This document shows, one piece after another, positions 16,036 to 23,295 of a stretch of DNA of 59,537 nucleotides. Position 1 is the stretch's first letter. Each line of letters starts with the position of its first letter. Made by a program: the position numbers and the translations under genes. The notes beneath the pieces are model-generated. The model saw nothing but the letters and a program-made list of their open reading frames with translations. It did no database searches and was not told where the DNA came from. The stretch is from Bacillota bacterium (GTDB lineage Bacteria > Bacillota > Clostridia > Lachnospirales > Lachnospiraceae): positions 1 through 59,537 of the forward strand of contig JAEYJO010000011.1 in the NCBI GenBank assembly GCA_023408815.1. Direction: 5' to 3'.

Positions 16036-16746
16036 ATGAGTGCCAAATCAACTATCATCATCATCGAAGACGAAAAGAACATATGTAATTTTATGGCGAC
16101 CACCCTTACGGCTCAAGGCTATAAGATCATAACCGCCGCCACCGCGAAATCCGGCCTGTCCCTCATTGCCTCTTGCTGCCCCGATCTCATCCTCCTGGAT
16201 ATGGGACTTCCCGATATGGACGGCATCGACGTCATCAAAGATATCCGTGCATGGGCCAGCATTCCCATCATCGTCATATCCGCGCGGACGCAGGAGAAAG
16301 AAAAAGTATTAGCGCTGGACACCGGAGCAGATGATTATATTACCAAGCCCTTCGGCCCTTCCGAGCTTTTCGCCCGGATTCGCACTGCTCTAAGACACAG
16401 CAACCGTCTGAATACGGATTCCAGACTGACCCTCCGGCCTTATGAGGCGGACGGACTCATTATCGACTTCGATAAACATCTGATTACCTTAAGCGGCAGC
16501 GAGGTGCATCTGACGCAGGTGGAATTCAAGATCATTTCTCTTCTGGCACAGAATTCCGGCCGGGTTATGACCTATGACTCCATCATTTCCAATGTGTGGG
16601 GGCCATACGCCGATGACAACAACCGCATACTTCGGGTAAACATGGCAAATATCAGGAGGAAGCTGGAAATAAATCCGGCTGAGCCTCATTATATCTTCAC
16701 AGAAATAGGCATAGGCTACCGGATGCTGGAGGACAAAGCCGGCTGA
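16036..16746 (+). CDS. KdpE-like OmpR-family response regulator
   Basis: 236 aa. The receiver domain has acidic residues IIEDEKN near 9-12, phospho-acceptor Asp55 in LLDMGLPDMDG and Lys in YITKPF near 105. The C-terminal winged helix ends in RRKLEINPAEPHYIFTEIGIGYRM, very KdpE-like. Start preceded by AAGGAG. Partner of the upstream kinase. Potassium or osmotic control is the family expectation, but the target genes are not in the window. Confidence 0.9.
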   Translation: MSAKSTIIIIEDEKNICNFMATTLTAQGYKIITAATAKSGLSLIASCCPDLILLDMGLPDMDGIDVIKDIRAWASIPIIVISARTQEKEKVLALDTGADDYITKPFGPSELFARIRTALRHSNRLNTDSRLTLRPYEADGLIIDFDKHLITLSGSEVHLTQVEFKIISLLAQNSGRVMTYDSIISNVWGPYADDNNRILRVNMANIRRKLEINPAEPHYIFTEIGIGYRMLEDKAG

Positions 16747-16750
16747 TGAA

Positions 16751-17278
16751 TTAAAATTCCACGCCGCGTCTGGCAGGAATTCCTTTTTCATAAGGGTGTC
16801 TGATACACTTCATCTGGGTAATATAATCCGCATATTCGAGGAAAAGCTCATCGGGTTCTCTTCCCGTCAGGACGAGTTCGAGGGACGAGGGCTTTTCCTT
16901 AATTAATCGTTCTACTTCATACTTCTCGATGAGATTCAGCTTATATGGATAGGTAATCTCATCCAAAATTACCATGCCGTATCCACCAGCCTTTATTTTT
17001 CTCATGATTTCCTTCAATATTTCATTGTGCTCCCACGTAATCTCACGTTTATCCTCATCGTTCATATTCTTGTAAAATCCATAATTTTTGCTGTTTCTCA
17101 GAAGCTCAATTTCCTTTATCCGCTCCATGGCGGACAGTTCGCCGCTTTCATTCCCCTTCATGAACTGAGCAAATATTACCTGTTCACCGCAGCCCACTGC
17201 CCGCAGAGCAAGCCCTGCCGCCGCCGTGGTCTTTCCCTTTCCATCTCCATAGTACACATGAATCAATCCTTGCCGCAT
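16751..17278 (-). CDS. cobO: Cob(I)yrinic acid a,c-diamide adenosyltransferase
   Basis: Transfers the adenosyl group of ATP to the cobalt of corrinoids to form adenosylcobalamin. The 175-aa CobA/CobO/BtuR family protein has the Walker A-like GDGKGKTTAA at residues 11-20, FAQFMKG near 40 and LDEITYPYKLNL near 110. It overlaps the upstream gene by 16 bp and has AAAGGAGGAGG before its ATG. The neighbour is a methionine-synthase-reactivation-like protein, so the pair points to B12 metabolism or salvage. Confidence 0.94.
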   Translation of the reverse strand: MRQGLIHVYYGDGKGKTTAAAGLALRAVGCGEQVIFAQFMKGNESGELSAMERIKEIELLRNSKNYGFYKNMNDEDKREITWEHNEILKEIMRKIKAGGYGMVILDEITYPYKLNLIEKYEVERLIKEKPSSLELVLTGREPDELFLEYADYITQMKCIRHPYEKGIPARRGVEF

Positions 17279-17919
17279 CCCTTTCCTCCTCCTTTGCTGA
17301 AAATGCGCCGGTATCCATAATTTAACTCTTTCCGACTGCCGGCCCTTTTTTCACAGTCCGTTCTATTGCATCCGGCACATAGGGACTGCTTTCTTTTTAC
17401 CTCTGGTTCTTTCGTCTGAAGCGGTACGATATACGCCACACTCTTTTTCGGTATCAGCATATAAGCACCATTGTAGCTTATTTCCTCCTGTCCGAAGGAA
17501 TCCACGATTTCCGCCACATCCTCCATAGGGCGTCCGGTTCCGGGAAACTCATACTGCCCGCACCACAAGCCGGTTCGCCTTCTAAGAAAATCGTCTCCCC
17601 TTCCGTAAGCCTTCATAAGGAGTTCCATAGCGATACATTCTGCCATATATGCCTCGGATAGACTTCCTTCCTCCATAAGCCTGCTTTGCACAAGGTCCAC
17701 ATCCTCACCCAGCGTCATGAGTACCGCCGCCTTATCCCCTATGGCTCCGCTCCATGAAAAATAGGCGGATACCGCAGCATTCCTGAAGTAACGTTCGTAT
17801 ACTTTCCGTAACAGAGGAAGGCCGGTATCATCAAAATGATACCGACCGCACATATTCTTTAAATCGCTTTCGCATAAATCTACTGACAACACTCTGTGTT
17901 CCTTAAGCTCGCTCTCCAT
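17263..17919 (-). CDS. Vitamin B12-dependent methionine synthase activation-domain-like protein
   Basis: 218 aa resembling the stand-alone relatives of the MetH C-terminal (AdoMet-binding) reactivation domain found in clostridia. The diagnostic part is FPGTGRP near 125, standing for the family R-x-x-P-G-Y loop, followed by ISYNGAYMLIPKKSVAYIV, the counterpart of the MetH L-T-x-S-x-x-M-x-P stretch. The C-terminus adds a cysteine cluster CAGCNRTDCEK near 190, typical of these stand-alone forms and possibly metal- or cluster-binding. It overlaps cobO. The identification is by pattern memory; precise function is unknown. Confidence 0.68.
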   Translation of the reverse strand: MESELKEHRVLSVDLCESDLKNMCGRYHFDDTGLPLLRKVYERYFRNAAVSAYFSWSGAIGDKAAVLMTLGEDVDLVQSRLMEEGSLSEAYMAECIAMELLMKAYGRGDDFLRRRTGLWCGQYEFPGTGRPMEDVAEIVDSFGQEEISYNGAYMLIPKKSVAYIVPLQTKEPEVKRKQSLCAGCNRTDCEKRAGSRKELNYGYRRIFSKGGGKGCGKD

Positions 17920-17955
17920 AGATATACCTCACTATTTTATGCACGCTCTACCTAT

Positions 17956-19821
17956 TCACGCCTTCACCCGCATGGCACGCATCGCATTCAGTATTGCGAT
18001 GACTGCTACTCCTACGTCGGCAAATACCGCAGCCCACATGGTAGCGAAACCTACTGCTGCCAATAATAATATCAGAACTTTCACTCCAATTGCAAATACT
18101 ATATTTTGTTTTACGATAACGAGGGTTCTCTTCGATATCTGTATCGCCTTCACAATCTTCGACGGTTCGTCTGTCATGATTACCACGTCTGCGGCTTCGA
18201 TCGCCGCATCGGAGCCCAAACCGCCCATGGCTATTCCGATATCCGCTCTCGCCAGTACGGGAGCATCGTTCATGCCGTCGCCTACAAAAATCAATCTGCC
18301 CTTTTCCGACTTGATCTCAAACAGCCGTTCTACCTGATCCACCTTATCCTTCGGCAAAAGCTCGGCATGCACTTCTTCAATTCCCAGCTCTCCCGCCACT
18401 CTGTCTGCCGCCTTTTTCTGGTCTCCGGTAAGCATGACGATATGCTTCATTCCTACTGCCTTAAGGCCGTCGATAGCCTGCTTCGCATCAGATTTGATTT
18501 CATCCGCTATCACAATGTAACCCAGATATTCTTTCTCTCTCGCCACATGGATGATAGTTCCTGCCTCTTCCGTCTCTTCGATTTGAATCTGCTGTCTCTC
18601 CATCCATTTGGCATTTCCCGCATAAACACGGCCGCCGTTTAATACCGCACTGACTCCGTGCCCCGCAATTTCTTCTACATCGCTCAAGAGCGATTTATCC
18701 ACATCCTTTTGATATGCCGCTAACAGCGATTTGGAAATCGGATGATTAGAATAGCTCTCCGCATAAGCTGCCGTTTCCAAAAGTGCACCTTCCGCCACAC
18801 CCATCTGGGGAACCAGCTTCGTCACCGCAAAGGTACCCTTAGTAAGAGTTCCGGTCTTATCCATCACTACGATTTCAGCATCCGACAAAGCCTCCAGATA
18901 ATTGCTGCCTTTGACGAGAATACCGGCTCTGCTGGCTCCTCCCAGGCCGCCGAAGAAGCTCAAAGGAATGCTGATGACTAATGCACAGGGGCAGGAGATA
19001 ACAAGAAAGCTAAGAGCTCTGTATATCCACGTTGTAAAGCCGCCGCCCAGAAAAAGCGGAGGAATAAATGCCAGAAGCACCGCGCAGATTACAATAACAG
19101 GAGTATAATATCTGGCAAATTTCGTAATGAAATGCTCTGCCTCAGACTTCTTGCTTCCTGCATTTTCAACAAGCTCAAGTATCTTAGCTACCGTAGACTC
19201 TCCATAGATCTTATTTACCTTAACCTCCAGCACACCGGATAAGTTTACGCATCCGCTGATTACCTCTTCGCCCTCAGCTACATCTCTGGGAACGCTTTCT
19301 CCGGTAAGAGCCATCGTATCCAAAGAGGATGCCCCCTTAGTAACCATACCATCCAGAGGGATTCGCTCTCCGGGCTTAATCAATATCGTCTCTCCAATCG
19401 CCACCTCCTCAGGGCTCACCTCTTGGGCCTCGCCGCCCCTTAAGACATTGGCATAATCCGGACGAATATCCATAAGTTCCGCAATGGATTTTCTGGACCT
19501 GCCTACCGCATAGGACTGAAACCACTCGCCCACCTGGTAAAACAGCATAACCGCGACCGCTTCCGGGTACTCTCCTATGAGAAAGGCTCCTATGGTGGCA
19601 ATAGACATCAGGAAATTTTCATCGAATATCTGTCCATGACCGATGTTCTTCACCGCCGCCTTTACAATACTGCCTCCTATTATAAAATAAGCGATTAAAA
19701 ATAACACCAGCTCTATATTTCCATTTATGTCCGGTATAGTGCGCGATACCAAAATCGCAACCAGATATATGAGAGCGCCTATAACGATTCTTTTAAGCAA
19801 CCTTTTTAGCTTCTTACTCAT
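17956..19821 (-). CDS. Zn/Cd/Pb-transporting P1B-type ATPase
   Basis: Heavy-metal efflux pump, 621 aa, with no N-terminal metal-binding domain; the separate 73-aa HMA protein upstream may supply one. It has the metal-site CPC in SCPCALVISIP, phosphorylation motif DKTGTLTKG, hinge GDGMNDAP and HP motif SNHPIS. The last membrane helices carry a Lys (VKQNI) and ADVGVAVIAILNA, the K / D-x-G signature of the Zn/Cd/Pb subgroup (P1B-2). Last gene of the arsR-HMA-ATPase operon. Confidence 0.93.
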   Translation of the reverse strand: MSKKLKRLLKRIVIGALIYLVAILVSRTIPDINGNIELVLFLIAYFIIGGSIVKAAVKNIGHGQIFDENFLMSIATIGAFLIGEYPEAVAVMLFYQVGEWFQSYAVGRSRKSIAELMDIRPDYANVLRGGEAQEVSPEEVAIGETILIKPGERIPLDGMVTKGASSLDTMALTGESVPRDVAEGEEVISGCVNLSGVLEVKVNKIYGESTVAKILELVENAGSKKSEAEHFITKFARYYTPVIVICAVLLAFIPPLFLGGGFTTWIYRALSFLVISCPCALVISIPLSFFGGLGGASRAGILVKGSNYLEALSDAEIVVMDKTGTLTKGTFAVTKLVPQMGVAEGALLETAAYAESYSNHPISKSLLAAYQKDVDKSLLSDVEEIAGHGVSAVLNGGRVYAGNAKWMERQQIQIEETEEAGTIIHVAREKEYLGYIVIADEIKSDAKQAIDGLKAVGMKHIVMLTGDQKKAADRVAGELGIEEVHAELLPKDKVDQVERLFEIKSEKGRLIFVGDGMNDAPVLARADIGIAMGGLGSDAAIEAADVVIMTDEPSKIVKAIQISKRTLVIVKQNIVFAIGVKVLILLLAAVGFATMWAAVFADVGVAVIAILNAMRAMRVKA

Positions 19822-19861
19822 CTCTTAGCCCTTCGTTTTCTTTACATACTGTCATTTTATA

Positions 19862-20083
19862 CTATTTCTCTATTACTTCCACATCCGGTTCAAATTTCTT
19901 CACAATTTTCTTAATTTCTTTGGTAATGCCGGCCGCCTTCGCTTCTTCCACGTCGATTACCAGCTTCTGTGTCAAAAGAGTCACAGCGCTGTTCTTAACG
20001 CCCTCCAGCTTTCCTACTGCCGCCTCGATCTCACCTGCACAGTGTGCGCAGTCCAAATCCTCCAAAATGTAAGTCTTTCTCAT
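19862..20083 (-). CDS. Heavy-metal-associated (HMA) domain protein
   Basis: 73-aa ferredoxin-like metallochaperone domain with the metal-binding loop DLDCAHCAGEIE (Cys12, Cys15). The Asp just before the CxxC is typical of Zn/Cd rather than Cu domains. It lies between the ArsR regulator and the ATPase, and AGGAGGAGAAG precedes the ATG. Probably delivers metal to, or regulates, the ATPase, which lacks its own HMA domain; it may be a split-off N-terminal domain. Confidence 0.92.
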   Translation of the reverse strand: MRKTYILEDLDCAHCAGEIEAAVGKLEGVKNSAVTLLTQKLVIDVEEAKAAGITKEIKKIVKKFEPDVEVIEK

Positions 20084-20123
20084 TTCTTCTCCTCCTAATC
20101 CTTCTTCATTATTTTATTTATTT

Positions 20124-20492
20124 TTAATCCTCTTCGATATGGTCCAGACCCTGACTTAAAATCGTCTTGATATGTCCATCCGAAAGAGAATAAAATACAG
20201 TTTTGCCCTCTCTTCGGTTCTTTACCAGATCCATCTGCTTCAACGTTCGAAGCTGGTGGGAAATTGCTGACTGAGTCATATTTAGAATCTGTGCCAAATC
20301 GCACACACACATCTCCGAGCACATGAGCACATATAACATCTTAATTCTCGTAGAATCCGCAAACACCTTAAAAAAATCTGCCAGATCATACAACTTATCT
20401 TCCTCCGGCATCTGCTCATTCACCTTATGAATGATATCCTCGTGAACATGGATATAATCGCAGCCTTCCACTCTCTCCTGTTCCATCTTCAT
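20124..20492 (-). CDS. ArsR/SmtB-family metal-responsive repressor (CadC type)
   Basis: 122-aa winged-helix repressor. The recognition helix region is ILNMTQSAISHQLRTL. The metal-site motif SEMCVCDL (Cys62, Cys64), with Cys58 and an N-terminal Cys11, matches the alpha3N Cys site of CadC, which binds Cd/Pb/Zn. The C-terminal HIEED could form part of an alpha5 site. Start ATG after GGAGGAAGTGTACA. Its operator-like site lies at 20737-20750, about 245 bp upstream, beyond a palindromic repeat. Confidence 0.93.
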   Translation of the reverse strand: MKMEQERVEGCDYIHVHEDIIHKVNEQMPEEDKLYDLADFFKVFADSTRIKMLYVLMCSEMCVCDLAQILNMTQSAISHQLRTLKQMDLVKNRREGKTVFYSLSDGHIKTILSQGLDHIEED

Positions 20493-20559
20493 TGTACACT
20501 TCCTCCTTTTCCTAAAACATCTTTACATCGGTTTTTATATTTCAAATAAAAGCTCAATA

Positions 20560-20692
20560 GTTACTGTTCACTCCGCTCACAGCAACCCATGATTTCCGCA
20601 TTTAAATTCGCTTCGCGAAGCGGAAATCATCTCCAGAATCATATTCTTACACAGCTTAACAGCAAGTGTTAAGCCGCTGTGTGAACAGTAAC
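20560..20692. repeat. 133-bp palindromic repeat (53-bp element with 80-bp insertion)
   Basis: Same terminal arms as 14730-14782. Its left 26 bp and right 27 bp together equal the 53-bp form (with few substitutions). An extra 80 bp (20586-20665) sits between them and repeats CAGCAA at both borders, like a target duplication. The insert holds its own palindromes, for example CGCTTCGCGAAGCG. The element lies in the 5' leader of the arsR operon. Confidence 0.8.
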
Positions 20693-20736
20693 TTCCAATA
20701 TTTTCATTTCATATATCATATGCACATTCAATCACA

Positions 20737-20785
20737 TGAATAGTTGTTCATATGTTCATTATATCAATCTTAAATTATATGTCAA
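20737..20785 (-). promoter_or_regulatory. Promoter and ArsR-type operator of the metal efflux operon
   Basis: On the minus strand TTGACA (20780-20785), a 16-nt spacer and TATAAT (20758-20763). Immediately downstream, over the expected transcription start, is TGAACAACTATTCA (20737-20750), the inverted-repeat type bound by SmtB/CzrA/CadC repressors. The leader to arsR is about 260 nt and includes the 133-bp repeat. Confidence 0.8.
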
Positions 20786-20828
20786 TATATTTATCCTATA
20801 ATTAAAGATTTCATGGTTAAGGGCTTTT

Positions 20829-21080
20829 TACAAACTTTTACGGCAATCGAAGCCGAATCAAAAGAACGACTGTACCTATGAAAATATTTAGAAGTTCTTT
20901 CTTTGAATCGTCAGGCCATAACAGAAAACAAAACTGTTTGAGCGCAGCGAGTTTTTTGTTTTCTGTTATGTTTGGCTTGACGATTCAGAGAATTAGAACT
21001 TCTTATATATTTGAATTCGGCGCGGGAGTCTTTTGGTTCGGATTCCATCGCTTTCGATATCTGAAAGAAGTCCATTTGTA
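20829..21080. repeat. About 250-bp long imperfect hairpin
   Basis: Left arm 20829-20934 and right arm about 20950-21080 are reverse complements over most of their length, best in the inner part (TAACAGAAAACAAAA against its complement) and around GAATCGTCA and AAGTTCT. The loop is about 16 nt. It has no credible gene; a 67-aa frame crosses the loop but has no ribosome binding site. It is bounded outside by inverted copies of the GTTACTGTTCACTCC repeat at 20560 and 21086, so the whole block may be a miniature mobile element. Confidence 0.7.
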
Positions 21081-21085
21081 GGCCA

Positions 21086-21110
21086 GTTGCTGTGAGGAGT
21101 GAACAGTAAC
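21086..21110. repeat. Inverted partial copy of the GTTACTGTTCACTCC repeat
   Basis: 25 bp whose reverse complement matches 20560-20586 except for a 2-bp gap. With that copy it frames the 250-bp hairpin and the arsR promoter. Confidence 0.75.
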
Positions 21111-21169
21111 TTCAGGGCGGTGTTCCTTGCCAAACGATGGTACAATCCGTAAGTATCAGGGAACAAAAA

Positions 21170-21208
21170 ACTGGTATGTGCAATAATTTTTTAAATGCAC
21201 ACACCAGT
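21170..21208. terminator. Bidirectional terminator downstream of the nucleotidyltransferase gene
   Basis: ACTGGTATGTGCA and TGCACACACCAGT pair; T6 runs flank it on both strands. It lies 25 bp past the stop of the minus-strand gene at 21233. Confidence 0.7.
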
Positions 21209-21232
21209 CTTTTTTATTTCATAACCAACTTT

Positions 21233-22156
21233 TTATTTTTCCCACAACAGCTTCGGATAGTCTCCTTCATCCTTCATCCTCTGAATGGCATTCACAACAG
21301 TCTGTTTATCCTCTTTATAAGTGACGCCATACCAGCGGTCATACGATTTCAGTACCGTTACCTCCGCCTTTTTCTTCTCCAGCAGCTCATTTACCACGCT
21401 GGGAAGAAAATATTCGCATTTCAGTGGATTTCCTTTTAAGCCCTTTTCCAGAAAAACCGGAAAGCCGGAAACAAGCTCCTTCATGAAACTTGCAGTAAAA
21501 CCCCACATATTCATGGATACCGTGCTGGCCTTGGGGATCACGTGCCAGGACGCGCCCTCATCCTCCGTATACGCAGTATCTTCTCCTCTTCTTTCAATAT
21601 ACGTTCTCTCCGTAATACCCTTTAAATGGCTGTTTTCATCGGTCTCGCATACGCCTCTCGCCACATGACCGTTCTCCGTCAGCGTATTTTCCAGAACATA
21701 GCCAACCATTGCATATTTGTATTTCTCTCCGTCCTCATGGGTGGCCAGGTAATCATAAATCTGTGCAAATGCGCTTCTTCCGTAATAATCGTCCGCATTG
21801 ATGACAACGAAAGGGCCATCTACTGCTTCGGCACAGCTAAGCACCGCATGACCGGTTCCCCACGGCTTCTGTCTTCCCTCCGGCACCGTAAAGGGCGACG
21901 GAATATTTTCTATCTCCTGAAATACGTAAGTTACCTCCATAAAGGGCTCAATGCGTTTACCGATGACCTCCCTAAAGTCCTTCTCATTTTCCCTTTTGAT
22001 GACGAAAACCACCTTTTCAAATCCTGCCTTTACCGCATCATATAGGGAAAAATCCATAATGATATGTCCGTTTCCATCTACGGGGTCTATCTGTTTCAGT
22101 CCTCCGTAACGGCTCCCCATTCCTGCCGCCATTATTATCAGAACGGGCTTTTTCAT
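21233..22156 (-). CDS. Sugar nucleotidyltransferase-like protein
   Basis: 307 aa of the NTP-transferase (glucose-1-phosphate nucleotidyltransferase-like) family. The N-terminal signature is IIMAAGMGSRYGGLKQIDPV (residues 7-26), and FVVINADDYYGRSAF near 130 carries the metal-binding acidic residues. Family members transfer NMP to a sugar phosphate; the sugar and nucleotide are not decidable here. It stands alone, divergent from an AraC regulator. AGAGGAGGAACTGAG precedes the start. Confidence 0.85.
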   Translation of the reverse strand: MKKPVLIIMAAGMGSRYGGLKQIDPVDGNGHIIMDFSLYDAVKAGFEKVVFVIKRENEKDFREVIGKRIEPFMEVTYVFQEIENIPSPFTVPEGRQKPWGTGHAVLSCAEAVDGPFVVINADDYYGRSAFAQIYDYLATHEDGEKYKYAMVGYVLENTLTENGHVARGVCETDENSHLKGITERTYIERRGEDTAYTEDEGASWHVIPKASTVSMNMWGFTASFMKELVSGFPVFLEKGLKGNPLKCEYFLPSVVNELLEKKKAEVTVLKSYDRWYGVTYKEDKQTVVNAIQRMKDEGDYPKLLWEK

Positions 22157-22353
22157 CTCAGTTCCTCCTCTTTCATCGCTTTTCTTTTATAAAATATAGG
22201 CTTTATTTTCCTACCTTCATAAGATATACTTTATGTTATAATTCGATTATGTTTTTCATATTGTCGATTCTTTATACTATTGTATATCTTTTTTGTAAAA
22301 AATGCACTAATATTATTATTTTAACATAATTATTCTATTTGCGGAGGCCTAAT

Positions 22354-23259
22354 ATGTCTTACGAAAGTATCACTTTAAAAAAAGATTTTATCATAGACAA
22401 TCTCGTTACCATCCACCACTACGAATACATGAGCGCATTTGTTCTAAAGGAAGAAACTCACCCGTTCTGGGAGCTTATCTGCGTAGACAAGGGTACCGTC
22501 AACGTAACAGTATATCAAAAGACCCATACTCTGCATAAGGACGATATCATATTCCTTGAACCAGGTGAGCCTCACAGTGTGCAATCCAACGGCTCTGCCG
22601 TCCCTCATCTGATTATCATCGGCTTCGAGTGCAGCTCTCCTTCTATGGGCTTCTTCAAGCATAAAGTTTTAGAGATTACTCCTTCCGGGCGCACGCTTCT
22701 GGGAAATATTATCCGCGAAGCCTATCTCGCCTATTCCGGTCGTCTGGACGATCCCAACTGTCAGAAACTCATACGCAGAGAGGAAACTTCCATTCCCTTC
22801 GCTTCCGAACAGCTTATCCAGCTCTATCTGCTGCAGCTATTGATCCAGCTTAAACGAAGCGGCAATGTGAATAATTCCATCGGTGCTATTCCCAAGTCCT
22901 CCCGCCAAAGGGGAGAAGATGAGCTGTTTTATAAAATCGTCGCCTATATGGAGGAAAACATCAACGCCAAACTGACGATACCACAGATATGCAAGGATAA
23001 TCTGGTGGGGCGTTCACTTTTGCAGAAGATGTTCAAAGACCATACGAGCTGTGGTATCATCGATTATTTCACTATTATGAAGATAAACGCCGCCAAGCAG
23101 CTCATATGCGGCCGGCAAATGAATTTCTCTCAGATTGCCGATAAGCTGGGGTATAATTCCATCCATTACTTTTCCAGACAATTTAAACATATCGCGGGCA
23201 TGACTCCTTCCGAATATCAAGCTTCTGTCAAAACCGGACAAGAGCCGCCCGCGTTATAG
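22354..23259 (+). CDS. AraC-family transcriptional regulator with cupin sensor
   Basis: 301 aa. An N-terminal cupin-like domain (residues 1-130; HPFWELICVDKGTVNV, EPGEPHSV) probably binds a sugar. The C-terminal AraC DNA-binding domain has two helix-turn-helices: LTIPQICKDNLVGRSLLQKMF and FSQIADKLGYNSIHYFSRQFK. ATG 22354 with GCGGAGG upstream is preferred to a TTG at 22339. Divergent from the nucleotidyltransferase gene with a 197-bp AT-rich promoter region between; that gene is a possible target. Confidence 0.9.
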   Translation: MSYESITLKKDFIIDNLVTIHHYEYMSAFVLKEETHPFWELICVDKGTVNVTVYQKTHTLHKDDIIFLEPGEPHSVQSNGSAVPHLIIIGFECSSPSMGFFKHKVLEITPSGRTLLGNIIREAYLAYSGRLDDPNCQKLIRREETSIPFASEQLIQLYLLQLLIQLKRSGNVNNSIGAIPKSSRQRGEDELFYKIVAYMEENINAKLTIPQICKDNLVGRSLLQKMFKDHTSCGIIDYFTIMKINAAKQLICGRQMNFSQIADKLGYNSIHYFSRQFKHIAGMTPSEYQASVKTGQEPPAL

Positions 23260-23295
23260 CACTTTATAAGCTGAGTTAAGAGCTGTAAATATTTA

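Noticed and set aside
20878..21081. A 67-aa open frame in the 250-bp hairpin
   Set aside because: The sequence is two inverted arms, so the frame is fortuitous, and no ribosome binding site is present.
21121..21155. A possible third copy of the REP-like element (CCTTGCCAAACGATGGTAC)
   Set aside because: Only about 20 bp resemble the other copies and with several mismatches; chance is not excluded.
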